DNA of 64,000 nt from positions 126,931 to 190,930 of the forward strand of contig NZ_LBMK01000002.1 in the NCBI RefSeq assembly GCF_001005295.1. The letters run 5' to 3'. The DNA comes from Streptomyces yangpuensis (GTDB lineage Bacteria; Actinomycetota; Actinomycetes; Streptomycetales; Streptomycetaceae). The translations under genes and the position numbers were made by a program. Of this stretch, positions 1 to 7,568 are shown piece after piece; position 1 is the first letter of the stretch, and every line of letters starts with the position of its first letter. The notes below the pieces were generated by a model, which had not been told where the DNA came from, searched no databases, and saw nothing but the letters and a program-made list of their open reading frames with translations.

Positions 1-290
1 TTGTTGAGGAGGACGCAGCTGCCGGAGGGGCCGTTGACGGTGACGGTGGTGGCCTGGTTGTTGTCGAGGTTGGTGACCTTGAGCCTGGTGCCGACGGGGA
101 AGGTGCCGCTGGTCGCCGCCGGCGGTCCGGCCTCACCCGACAGCGTCACCGTCGACCCCTGACACACCACGTCGGGGGCGGCGGCGTTGCCCGTCGCCAT
201 CGTGACGATCACCCCGCCGGCCACCAGGGCTCCTGTGGTGACAGAGAGCACGAGCTTCTTCGTAGAACTCATCGTCCGCTTACGGGACAT
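1..290 (-). CDS. Secreted protein with RlpA-like segment, 3' part off the window
   Basis: The gene is read on the minus strand from an ATG at 290 and runs off the left edge, so only about 96 residues are visible. AGGAG lies a few bases before the ATG. The first residues are basic (MSRKR), followed by a hydrophobic stretch with GALVAGGVIV and an alanine-rich end (GNAAAP), which looks like a Sec signal peptide. The mature part contains GTRLKVTNLDNNQATTVTVN, which resembles the double-psi beta-barrel segment of RlpA-type or expansin-like proteins, and two cysteines that could pair. I infer a small exported protein of the cell envelope. The enzymatic activity of RlpA proteins cannot be claimed because the C-terminal half is not visible. 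Confidence 0.7.
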   Translation of the reverse strand, partial: MSRKRTMSSTKKLVLSVTTGALVAGGVIVTMATGNAAAPDVVCQGSTVTLSGEAGPPAATSGTFPVGTRLKVTNLDNNQATTVTVNGPSGSCVLLN

Positions 291-595
291 GAACACTCCT
301 CGATCAGATGGTCAATGCCTCCCCGTTTCCTGAATACGCCCGTCGTCACCAGCGGATTCAGTTCTTGTCGCCGTGTTACAAATCCGGCGGGCGCCGGGGA
401 TCCGGCTGCTCCGCACGGCCCGCCGGGCGGGCCCTGGGCGGCCGGAAGCCGCCCGAAGGCGCAGGTCGCCGCCCCTGCTGCCGGGGCGGACCGACACGCG
501 CGGCGCCCGCGCCGGCCCTCGGGAGCGCCGCCGGGACGACCGGGCCGCACGGATCCTTTAAGGCTCAGTTGATCCCGTCTTAATGCTCCGCGGGG
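291..595. other. Intergenic stretch with no convincing gene
   Basis: This 305-base gap lies between the divergent start of the secreted protein and the stop of the methyltransferase gene. Several open frames exist on both strands but they lack a ribosome site and have the composition of high-GC shadow frames. It probably holds the promoter of the minus-strand secreted gene and the 3' end of the methyltransferase transcript. No clear hairpin with a T-tract was seen. Confidence 0.5.
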
Positions 596-1447
596 TCAGG
601 GGCGGGTCGCCCGGACGATCCAGGTCGCGGAGGCGTAGCACACGCCGTCACCCGTCTCGTGGGCGGTGAGGGTGGCCCTCAGATCGTCGACGGCACGACG
701 CCGGCCCTCCTCGTCGAGACCGTCGAGCAGCCAGCCGAGCAGGCCCAGTGTGAACCGCTCCGCGTCGGCCGCGGCCGCACCGAACCACATCGCCTCTTCG
801 TGCGGCTCCAGCACGACGTCGGCGAAGCCGGCGGCGCCCAGTACGCTCCGCACCCGGTCCGGCTCGGCCAGCGAGAACGGCCCGGGAACGCCTGGCGGGG
901 GCCCGGTCATCGGACGTCCCGCGGCCAGGGCCCCGGTGAACGCGAGGAACCACTCGTTCTCCGCCGCCGCCTGCCACACCAGCTGTACGAGGCGGCCGCC
1001 GGGGCGCAGCGCACCACCGATGTTGCGGAACGCGGCCACCGGGTCGGCGAAGAACATCGTCCCCGTCCGGCTCACGGCCACGTCGAACGACGCCGCGGGA
1101 AAGGCGTGGTTCTGGGCGTCCGCCTGCACGAACTCGGCGTTGGGCAGGCCCTCGGCCGCCGCCCGCCGCCGTGCCTCCCGCAGCATCGCCGCGGACAGGT
1201 CCACGCCCACCGCCAGGCCGCCGCTCGCCCGCCGCGCCGCCGCTCGGGTGGTCTCGCCGGTGCCGCAGCCGATGTCGAGCACCCGGTCGGAGGCGGACAC
1301 GTCGGCCGCGGCCAGGAAATGCGGGAGATAGGCGCGTACCGCGCGGTCGAACCGGTCGGCGTGCTCCGCCCAGTACGTACCCTCCTGCCCGTCCCAGGCA
1401 GCCGCCTGCTCGGCGTTCGAGGGATCGACCCGAGGAGTGCTGTTCAT
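596..1447 (-). CDS. SAM-dependent class I methyltransferase
   Basis: This 283-residue protein carries the class I methyltransferase core. Motif I is VLDIGCGTGETT near residue 50, with an acidic residue of motif II (GVDLS) about 20 residues later, a DAQNHAFPAASFDVAVSR motif IV region and LRPGGRLV as motif V. The ATG at 1447 is preceded by GGGAGG at good spacing, which fixes the start. The N-terminus (NAEQAAAWDGQEGTYWAEHADRFD) is typical of the UbiE/Methyltransf_11 type common in Streptomyces. The substrate is unknown. The gene starts only 41 bases after the stop of the SpoIIE-type phosphatase gene, so the two are probably cotranscribed. Confidence 0.85.
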   Translation of the reverse strand: MNSTPRVDPSNAEQAAAWDGQEGTYWAEHADRFDRAVRAYLPHFLAAADVSASDRVLDIGCGTGETTRAAARRASGGLAVGVDLSAAMLREARRRAAAEGLPNAEFVQADAQNHAFPAASFDVAVSRTGTMFFADPVAAFRNIGGALRPGGRLVQLVWQAAAENEWFLAFTGALAAGRPMTGPPPGVPGPFSLAEPDRVRSVLGAAGFADVVLEPHEEAMWFGAAAADAERFTLGLLGWLLDGLDEEGRRRAVDDLRATLTAHETGDGVCYASATWIVRATRP

Positions 1448-1488
1448 GGCCACCACCTCCCGTGGTTCCGGGGCGTCGGCCGGCGCCG

Positions 1489-3960
1489 TCAGGCGTGCGG
1501 CAGGGTCTGTTCGGACCACACGGTCTTGCCTCCCATGGTGTATCGGCTGCCCCAGCGGTGCGAGAGCTGGGCGACGATGTACAGGCCCCGGCCGCCTTCC
1601 TCGGAGTTGCGCGCACGGCGCATCCGGGGCTGGGTGTTGCTGGAGTCGGAGATCTCGCACGTCAGGGTGTCCGCCCGGATCAGGCGGAGCCGGACGGGGC
1701 CGCCTGCGTACCGGATGGCGTTGGTGACCAGCTCGCTGACGATGAGTTCCGTGCTGAAGGAGAGTTCGTCGAGGTCCCAGGCGGTCAGCTGCGCGAGGAC
1801 GAGATGGCGGGCGTCGGCGACGACCGCCGGGTCCGCATCGAGCAGCCACGTCGCGATGGACGTGGCCTCCACCACCCGGGTGCGGGCCAGCAGCAGGGTG
1901 ACGTCGTCCCTCAGCCTGCCCGGCGGCAGCCCTTCCACGATGTCGTGCCGGGCCTGGCGCAGCGGCCGGCCGAGTACGTCCGAGCGCAGCAGCCGGTCCG
2001 CGAGGTCGCGCATGCCGTGGTCGATGTCCCCCTCCCCGCGTTCGATCAGGCCGTCGGTGTACAGGGCGAGGACGCTCCCCGGCGCCAGCTCGCGCTCGAC
2101 CGGCTCGAAGGGCCAGCCGCCGACCCCCAGGGGCGGGCCGGGGCTCAGCTCGACGTACTCCACGGTTCCGTCCGGGCTGACCACGGCCGGGGGCGGGTGG
2201 CCGGCGCTGGCCATGGCGCAGGTTCGGGTGACCGGGTCGTACACGGCGTACAGGCAGGTGGCGCCGGCCGGGCCGCCGGGCAGCGGAATGCCCGCGTCTG
2301 TGTCGTCGGGGTCGTCGCTCTCGGCCTCGGAGGCGAACTGCACGACCATGTCGTCCACGTGCGCGAGCAGTTCCTCGGGCTCCAGTTCCAGGTCCGCCAT
2401 CGCCCGAACGGCGCTGCGCAGGCGTCCCATCATGGCCGTGGCGTGCAGTCCGTGGCCGGCGACGTCCCCGACGACGAGGGCGACACGGGCCGACGACAGC
2501 GGGATCACGTCGAACCAGTCGCCGCCCACTCCGCTGTCCGCGTCGGCGGGCAGGTAGAGACCGGCCGCCTCCACTGCGGGCTTCTCCGAGGTGGCGGGCG
2601 GCAGGAGGCTGCGCTGCAGGCCCACGGCGGTGCGGCGTTCCTTGGTGTAGCGCCGGGCGTTGTCCACGGCGACGGCGGCACGGGCGGCGATCTCCTCCAG
2701 CAGCGCGAGGTCGTCCTCCTCCGGCGGGGCGGCGTCGCCCGTGCGCCAGAGCGTGAGCCGGCCGAACCTGATGCCCCGGGCGCACAGCGGGGCCGTCATC
2801 GCCGAGTGCGCGCCCGGCACGGCCGTCGCCCATTCGGGGGCCGCGTCGTCCCCGGAGCCCCCGGAGCCCCCGGAGCCCGCGGGCCGGTCCCCGAGGCCGG
2901 TGATCAGCTCCCCTTTGCATTCCCGCCCTTCGGGCCCGTCCGGTCCGGGGGTGGCGAGGGGCGCCGCGAACCGGGCCGTCCCGGTGCGCAGCGCCTCCGA
3001 TTCCGCTCCGGCGACGGCCATCCGGATCAGGGGCAGGGCGAGCTGTCCCTCGGCGGGCGGTTCACCGCCGGTCAGCACGGTCTCCGCGAGGTCGACCGCG
3101 GCGCAGTCGCCGAACGCGGGCGCCAGGACCTTCACCAGGTCCTCCACGGTGCGCAGGACGGACAGGGAACCGCCCAGCGCTCCGGTCGCGCGGTACAGCA
3201 GGTCCAGGCGTCCGCGCGCCCGTTCGTGGTCGGTGACGTCGGTGAACACGGCCGCCACCCCCATCGGGTGGCCCTCGGGTTCCTGGAGCCGGAACGCCTG
3301 GACGGTCACGATCCGGCCGGCTCTCGGGTCGTCGAGGGTGCGCACGGTCGTGTTCAGGCCGACCAGGGGGATCCCGGTGTGGACGACGTCCCGCAGCCGG
3401 TCGTCGATGATCCGTGCGTCCTCGGCCCACAGGAAGTCGGCCAGCCGCCGCCCGTACAGTTCGACGGGCACCCCGGTGTACGGCAGCAGGTGCGAGTTCG
3501 TCCGCAGCAGCCGCAGGTCCCTGTCGAAGACGGCCAGGCCCACCCGGCCCTGCAGGAACAGTTCGTGGGTGAAGGCGTTGTCCTGCCGCCACCGGGCGAC
3601 CAGTTCCAGGGCCGCGCCGAGCACCAGGAACCGGGCCGCGTTCCCGTGCGCGCCGTCGGTCAGCGGGATGACGCGGAAGCCGATCTCCAGCGCGCGCCCC
3701 GAGCCGTGCCGCAGTGAGGCGCGGCCCTCCCAGCCCGCCCGGTCCCCCTGCCCGGCGCCCTGCGCCAGCACCGCTTCCCAGCTGTCCGGGTCCGTGAGCA
3801 GGTCGCGTGCGGGGCGGCCGCACACCTCCGCCGACCGGCGCTCCAGGAGGGTTTCGGCCGCCCGGGTCCAGGCGACGACCGTCCCGGCGCCGTCCAGCAG
3901 GGCTGCGGCCGTGTTGGTGACAGCGAAGGGGTAGTCCTGGTTGCTCTCGGTGGCGCGCAT
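1489..3960 (-). CDS. PAS/GAF SpoIIE-type PP2C phosphatase with C-terminal HATPase domain
   Basis: The 823-residue protein has a recognisable order of domains. Two PAS-like modules occupy about residues 10-115 and 140-260, and a GAF-like segment lies at about 265-440. A SpoIIE/PP2C phosphatase follows at about 465-680, with GGDWFDVIP, VGDVAGHG, ASAGHPPP and ALYTDGLIE motifs that carry the metal-binding aspartates. A histidine-kinase-like ATPase of the anti-sigma (RsbW) type is at about 700-823, with ELVTNAIRYA and GGRGLYIV. Family knowledge says such proteins switch anti-sigma/anti-anti-sigma partners in response to a signal. The ligand sensed by the PAS and GAF modules cannot be read from the sequence. 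It is followed 41 bases later by a methyltransferase gene. Confidence 0.9.
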   Translation of the reverse strand: MRATESNQDYPFAVTNTAAALLDGAGTVVAWTRAAETLLERRSAEVCGRPARDLLTDPDSWEAVLAQGAGQGDRAGWEGRASLRHGSGRALEIGFRVIPLTDGAHGNAARFLVLGAALELVARWRQDNAFTHELFLQGRVGLAVFDRDLRLLRTNSHLLPYTGVPVELYGRRLADFLWAEDARIIDDRLRDVVHTGIPLVGLNTTVRTLDDPRAGRIVTVQAFRLQEPEGHPMGVAAVFTDVTDHERARGRLDLLYRATGALGGSLSVLRTVEDLVKVLAPAFGDCAAVDLAETVLTGGEPPAEGQLALPLIRMAVAGAESEALRTGTARFAAPLATPGPDGPEGRECKGELITGLGDRPAGSGGSGGSGDDAAPEWATAVPGAHSAMTAPLCARGIRFGRLTLWRTGDAAPPEEDDLALLEEIAARAAVAVDNARRYTKERRTAVGLQRSLLPPATSEKPAVEAAGLYLPADADSGVGGDWFDVIPLSSARVALVVGDVAGHGLHATAMMGRLRSAVRAMADLELEPEELLAHVDDMVVQFASEAESDDPDDTDAGIPLPGGPAGATCLYAVYDPVTRTCAMASAGHPPPAVVSPDGTVEYVELSPGPPLGVGGWPFEPVERELAPGSVLALYTDGLIERGEGDIDHGMRDLADRLLRSDVLGRPLRQARHDIVEGLPPGRLRDDVTLLLARTRVVEATSIATWLLDADPAVVADARHLVLAQLTAWDLDELSFSTELIVSELVTNAIRYAGGPVRLRLIRADTLTCEISDSSNTQPRMRRARNSEEGGRGLYIVAQLSHRWGSRYTMGGKTVWSEQTLPHA

Positions 3961-4120
3961 GCGTGCCCATCTCGTCCGCCGGTCCCGCTGTCCTCATGCT
4001 GGTCGATGTCCGCAACGGCAGCCAGAGGCGTTGCGCCGTCCGGTGCCGCTCCGGGCATCAGTCCCAGTGTCCCGCGGACACCCCGCAGGCAGGAGGGCCG
4101 CGTGACCGGCGGGCCGCCAG

Positions 4121-4287
4121 CCTAGTGCTGTGACCGGAAAGGTTCACCGGGTCACGGCGCCCGGCACGGCACCTCGCCGCGTTGTCGGACCACGCAAGTA
4201 CGTCCAGTACGAGACGTGGCCCTCCGCCTTGCGATGCACCGCACCGGACACCGCGGCCCGGCAAACCTTTCCGGTCACAGCACTAGG
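4121..4287. repeat. Hairpin repeat, copy 1, CTAG-flanked MITE-like element
   Basis: This 167-base element starts and ends with perfect inverted termini of 24 bases (outer part CCTAGTGCTGTGACCGG and its complement). The direct CTAG at 4122-4125 and 4283-4286 looks like a 4-base target duplication. The arms stay complementary well past the termini and close on an apical stem (CCACG with CGTGG) around GTACGTCCAGTAC. The same design recurs at 9739-9905, and the core recurs at 15935 and 42200. There is no coding capacity. The right end overlaps the TAG stop codon of the neighbouring delta-60/RTX gene. Confidence 0.85.
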
Positions 4288-6328
4288 GGCAGCTGATCCG
4301 GGCATCCCCCGGGTCGGTGGTGCAGGTGTCGGTGCCGAGGCCGCCGTTCGCTGTGTCGTTGCCGGCGACGGAGTCGACGGTGCCCAGCCGGTCGTTTCCG
4401 TAGTTGCCCAGGAGGGTGTCGTTCCCGGCGTCGCCGTTCAGGGTGTCGTCGCCGTATCCGCCGTCTACGGTGTCGTTGCCCGCTCCGCCGTGGACGGTGT
4501 CGTTGCCGTAGCCGGGCCGGATCGTGTCGCTGCCGCCGAGTCCGCAGACCACGTCCGTGAAGAAGCCGCCGTTCAGGGTGTCCGCGCCGCTGGTGCCGAT
4601 GATCGTGCAGCCGCGGGCGTTGTTCACGGCGGTGTTGGCGGTGGCCCGGTCGTTGCCGGGCACGGGGTCGGTCTCCGCCGCGTCCGCCGTGGCGGTGTCG
4701 GAGAGGGTGCCGGTGCTCCGGGGCTCGGCCACCACGCTCACGGTGGCGGAGGCACCCGCGGCGAGGGTCCCCAAGGTGCAGTTCGCCCCGGTCGCGGTGG
4801 TGGTGCAGCTGCCCTGGCTGGGCGTGGCCGACAGGAGGGTACCGCCGGCTCCGGTCAGGGTGTCGGCCAGCGTGACGGCCGTCGCGGGGGTGGTGGAGGT
4901 GTTGCGTACCGTGACCGTGTAGGTCGCCTGGTCGCCGATGCTGACCGTGGCGGGGCCGGACAGGGTGACGGCCAGGTCGACGCCGGCCGGGGGCGGGGGA
5001 GTGGTCCCGCCGCCCTCGTACCGGGCGAGCGCGAAGTCCTCGCCGGCCCCGCCGCCGCCCGCGGCGACGAGCCTGCCGTCGGGCAGCAGCGCCACCGAGC
5101 GGGCCAGGTCGGCGCCCCCGAGGTCGGTGCTGACGGCGCCGTCGCCGCCGAAGCCCGTGTCCGGGCTGCCGTCGGTGGTGTACCGGGCCAGCGCGAAGTC
5201 GCCGTTCCCGCCGCCGGCGGCGACGAGCCTGCCGTCGGACTGCTGGACCACGTCGTACGCGGAGCCGCCGCCCTGGGGGCCGCCGAGGTCGGTGGTCACC
5301 CGGCCGTCGCCGCTGAAGCCCGTGTCGGGGGTGCCGTCGGCGTGATAGCGGGCCAGGGCGAAGAGACCAGGGCTGGAGCCGCCGACGGCGACGATCCTGC
5401 CGTCGGACTGCACCACCACGTCCTGGGCGGTGTCCATGGAGCCGAAGTCGGTGGTCGTCCGGCCGTCGCTGCTGAAGGTCGTGTCGGGGCTTCCGTCTGG
5501 GTTGTAGCGGGCCAGCGCGAAGTCGCGTACGAGGCCCTCGGTGGTGTCGCCGGCGGCGACGATCCTGCCGTCGGGCTGGAGCGCTAGCCCGTACGCCGTG
5601 CTGCCCTCCTGGAGGCCCCCGAAGTTGGTGAACACCTTGCCGTCGCCGTCGAAGGTGGTGTCGAGGCTGCCGTCGGCGGCGTTGTACCGGGCCAGGGCGA
5701 ACATCCCGCCGACACCGCCGGCGGCGACGATCTTGCCGTCGGCCTGCACCGCAACGTCGGAGCCCTGGTCGGCGCCACCGCCGCCGAGGTCGGTGACCGC
5801 CTTGCCGTCGCCGTCGAAGGTGGTGTCGAGGCTGCCGTCGGGGTTGTACCGGACCACCGTGAACCAGGCGACGCCGCCTTCGAGGTTCTCGCTGACGCCG
5901 ACGACGACGATCTTGCCGTCGGCCTGGAGGGCCACGCCCTCGGCGCTGTCGGAGCCGCCGGCGATGTCGGTGGACACCGTCCCGCCGTCGCCGAAGGTGG
6001 TGTCGAGGCTGCCGTCCGGGTTGTAGCGGACCGCCGCGAAATTGCCGAAGAAGTCCGTCGCGTCGCTGCCGACGGCGACGACCTTGCCGTCGGGCTGCAC
6101 CACCGTGTCGGCGGCGGCCTCCGCGGCACCGAGGTCGGTGGTCACCACCCCGTCGCCGCCGAACGAGGGGTCCAGGTCGCCCGGGGCGGCCAGCGCGGCC
6201 CCGGGCAGGGCCACGACGAGCGCCAGGCCAAGGGCCACCGCAGTGCCGATCCGGTCCGCGCGGCGCCGGCGGCCGCCTCGCGCGAGTCGTGTCCGGTCCC
6301 TGCGCGCACCCCATGTGAACGTCGACAT
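4283..6328 (-). CDS. Secreted delta-60 repeat protein with DUF11 and RTX-like calcium-binding repeats
   Basis: The 681-residue protein begins with a long basic N-terminus and a hydrophobic signal segment ending ALAAP near residue 48. About seven tandem units of roughly 50 residues follow, with the signature YNPDGSLDTTF and QPDGKVVAVG; these are delta-60 repeats and probably form a beta-propeller-like array. A proline linker leads into a DUF11-type bacterial-surface domain at about 395-510. The tail (about 515-680) carries RTX-like nonapeptides such as GGAGNDTVDGG, expected to bind calcium outside the cell. An ATG at 6328 follows AGGGG. The stop TAG lies in the CTAG flank of the hairpin repeat. 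I infer a cell-surface or secreted adhesive or binding protein; no catalytic motif is seen. Confidence 0.85.
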   Translation of the reverse strand: MSTFTWGARRDRTRLARGGRRRRADRIGTAVALGLALVVALPGAALAAPGDLDPSFGGDGVVTTDLGAAEAAADTVVQPDGKVVAVGSDATDFFGNFAAVRYNPDGSLDTTFGDGGTVSTDIAGGSDSAEGVALQADGKIVVVGVSENLEGGVAWFTVVRYNPDGSLDTTFDGDGKAVTDLGGGGADQGSDVAVQADGKIVAAGGVGGMFALARYNAADGSLDTTFDGDGKVFTNFGGLQEGSTAYGLALQPDGRIVAAGDTTEGLVRDFALARYNPDGSPDTTFSSDGRTTTDFGSMDTAQDVVVQSDGRIVAVGGSSPGLFALARYHADGTPDTGFSGDGRVTTDLGGPQGGGSAYDVVQQSDGRLVAAGGGNGDFALARYTTDGSPDTGFGGDGAVSTDLGGADLARSVALLPDGRLVAAGGGGAGEDFALARYEGGGTTPPPPAGVDLAVTLSGPATVSIGDQATYTVTVRNTSTTPATAVTLADTLTGAGGTLLSATPSQGSCTTTATGANCTLGTLAAGASATVSVVAEPRSTGTLSDTATADAAETDPVPGNDRATANTAVNNARGCTIIGTSGADTLNGGFFTDVVCGLGGSDTIRPGYGNDTVHGGAGNDTVDGGYGDDTLNGDAGNDTLLGNYGNDRLGTVDSVAGNDTANGGLGTDTCTTDPGDARISCP

Positions 6329-6511
6329 CCAGACCCCTCTGCCGCTGCTCGCCCTGTCTTCGGTCACTCCTCGTGACGGGCCACAGCTTCCGGCCACCAC
6401 GCCGGCGGGGCCGTGACGGCTCGCCGCACGCGCTACGCCGCGTACGGCGGTTCCACCCGACCGCCGTACACCATCACCGGGACGGACACCCGGAGGCACC
6501 TGGACACGGAG

Positions 6512-6528
6512 ATAGTTAGCTGCCATAT
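6512..6528. promoter_or_regulatory. Candidate MarR operator, copy 1
   Basis: ATAGTTAGCTGCCATAT ends seven bases before the MarR start codon. The first 13 bases are identical to a second copy at 7165-7181 in front of the downstream operon, in a region otherwise very GC rich. The shared A/T-rich block at both promoters suggests one regulator binding both, most simply the MarR protein encoded between them. No ribosome site separates the block from the start codon. Confidence 0.5.
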
Positions 6529-6535
6529 TTGTTTC

Positions 6536-7054
6536 ATGATGAAGAGCGTGACCAACGGCGAGGCGCCCACCCTGGATCAGGCCAGGCGGCAGGTCGAGCA
6601 CTACGGCCTGGACGCCGATCCGCAGGCGGTGCTGGTCGCCGTGCGGCTGATCTCGGCGGGCGCGAGGGTCGGCCGGGCGGCCGAGGTGCACTTCGCCAGG
6701 TTCGGCCTGTCGACGGGTCGCTACCGCCTGCTCGCCGATCTCGAGGACCACGGCGGCGAGAAGTCCCCCTCCCGGCTCGCCGCCGACCTCGACGTCTCCA
6801 GGGCCACGGTCACCGGCCTGCTGGACGGTCTGGAGAGGGAAGGGCTCGTCGCCAGGCGGCCGTCGGCGGAGGACGGCAGGGGTACCGTCGCCATCCTGAC
6901 GGCGCGGGGGGCGCAGCGCCTGCGTGACATGGCGCCCGAGCATTTCGGGCGGCTGGAGGCGATGGTGGGCGGGCTCTCCGTGGCGGAGCGCACGGTGTTT
7001 CTCGACCTGCTCGCCCGCGTGGTGCGTGGCAGCGAGGCTCTGGCCGACGACTGA
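6536..7054 (+). CDS. MarR family transcriptional regulator
   Basis: The 172-residue protein has the MarR winged-helix layout: helical N-terminus, a wHTH at about residues 80-140 with SPSRLAADLDVSRATVTGLLDGLEREGLV, and a wing with DGRGTVAILTARG, followed by a C-terminal dimerisation helix. Two adjacent ATGs (6536 and 6539) could start the protein. No Shine-Dalgarno sequence is present, and the candidate operator ends just upstream, so the message may be leaderless. MarR proteins usually repress themselves and a neighbour and release DNA on binding a small phenolic or oxidant. The shared motif at 7165 points to the NmrA-type operon downstream as the target. Confidence 0.85.
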   Translation: MMKSVTNGEAPTLDQARRQVEHYGLDADPQAVLVAVRLISAGARVGRAAEVHFARFGLSTGRYRLLADLEDHGGEKSPSRLAADLDVSRATVTGLLDGLEREGLVARRPSAEDGRGTVAILTARGAQRLRDMAPEHFGRLEAMVGGLSVAERTVFLDLLARVVRGSEALADD

Positions 7055-7126
7055 TCCGCCGCCCGATCCGCCGTCCGGCCCGCTCCGTCGGGCCTGCTCC
7101 GTCAGGCCTGCCCGTCCGGCTCGTCC

Positions 7127-7155
7127 GGCCCCGTCCTTTCGGGCAGGGCCTTTTT
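7127..7155 (+). terminator. Intrinsic terminator after marR
   Basis: GGCCCCGTCC pairs with GGGCAGGGCC around a TTTC loop, with a single mismatch, and the hairpin is followed directly by TTTTTC. This is a convincing Rho-independent terminator 73 bases after the MarR stop codon, unusual for its clear T-tract in such GC-rich DNA. It separates the MarR transcript from the promoter region at 7165. Confidence 0.75.
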
Positions 7156-7164
7156 CTTCCCCCA

Positions 7165-7181
7165 ATAGTTAGCTGCCTAAT
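7165..7181. promoter_or_regulatory. Candidate MarR operator, copy 2
   Basis: ATAGTTAGCTGCCTAAT repeats the block found before the MarR gene. This copy contains the inverted half-sites TTAG and CTAA around CTGC. It lies between the terminator at 7127-7155 and the start at 7247, the position expected for an operator of the small-protein/NmrA operon. Confidence 0.5.
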
Positions 7182-7246
7182 CATCGGGGCCGGAACGTCC
7201 GGCCCGGTCCCGCCCACTTGCCCCACCCGAATGAGAAAGGGTCGTC

Positions 7247-7468
7247 ATGACCGCAACGCAGGACAGAACCGGCCGCAGCCGGGCGACGCCCCGGCCCTTC
7301 GCCCTGTGGCGTGAGGTGCTGACCGCCTACGCCGCCCCCGCCCTGACGGCCGGGGCCGTCAGCCCCCGGCTGGAGCGCCTGCGGATCTACCTGCCCGTCT
7401 CCGCGGCTCTCGCCGCCACGATCGTCACCCTGCGCTGGCGGAGCACCCTCGCGACGCCCCGCAGGTGA
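7247..7468 (+). CDS. Small hypothetical protein with one hydrophobic segment
   Basis: A 73-residue frame starts with ATG at 7247 after AAAGGG. It has a basic N-terminus and a single hydrophobic run, YLPVSAALAATIVTL, near residues 46-60, which could be a membrane helix. I do not recognise a family. It is the first gene after the second MarR-type motif and lies about 100 bases before the NmrA-type oxidoreductase gene, so it may be the leader gene of a two-gene operon. The frame is short, but the ribosome site and context favour a real gene. Confidence 0.5.
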   Translation: MTATQDRTGRSRATPRPFALWREVLTAYAAPALTAGAVSPRLERLRIYLPVSAALAATIVTLRWRSTLATPRR

Positions 7469-7506
7469 CCGACCCCCGGGCGGCGGAGTGCCGCCGCCCG
7501 GAACCA

Positions 7507-7552
7507 CCAGGAACCAGAAACCAGAAACCAGAAACCAGAAACCAGGAACCAG
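7507..7552. repeat. Heptamer tandem repeat in the leader of the NmrA-type gene
   Basis: About six units of the heptamer CAGAAAC (with CAGGAAC variants) fill the gap between the small protein stop and the ribosome site of the gene at 7569. The repeat is A-rich, which is striking in this genome, and contains no stem. It could vary in length by slippage and change spacing or message structure in front of the oxidoreductase start. Confidence 0.75.
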
Positions 7553-7568
7553 GAAACGAGGAAACCGG

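Noticed and set aside
308..583. Overlapping frames on both strands in the first intergenic region
   Set aside because: They are typical high-GC shadow frames with Arg/Gly/Pro-rich composition and no start signals.
7507..7552. A CRISPR-like array at the heptamer repeat
   Set aside because: Units are 7 bases long with no spacers, so it is a simple tandem repeat.
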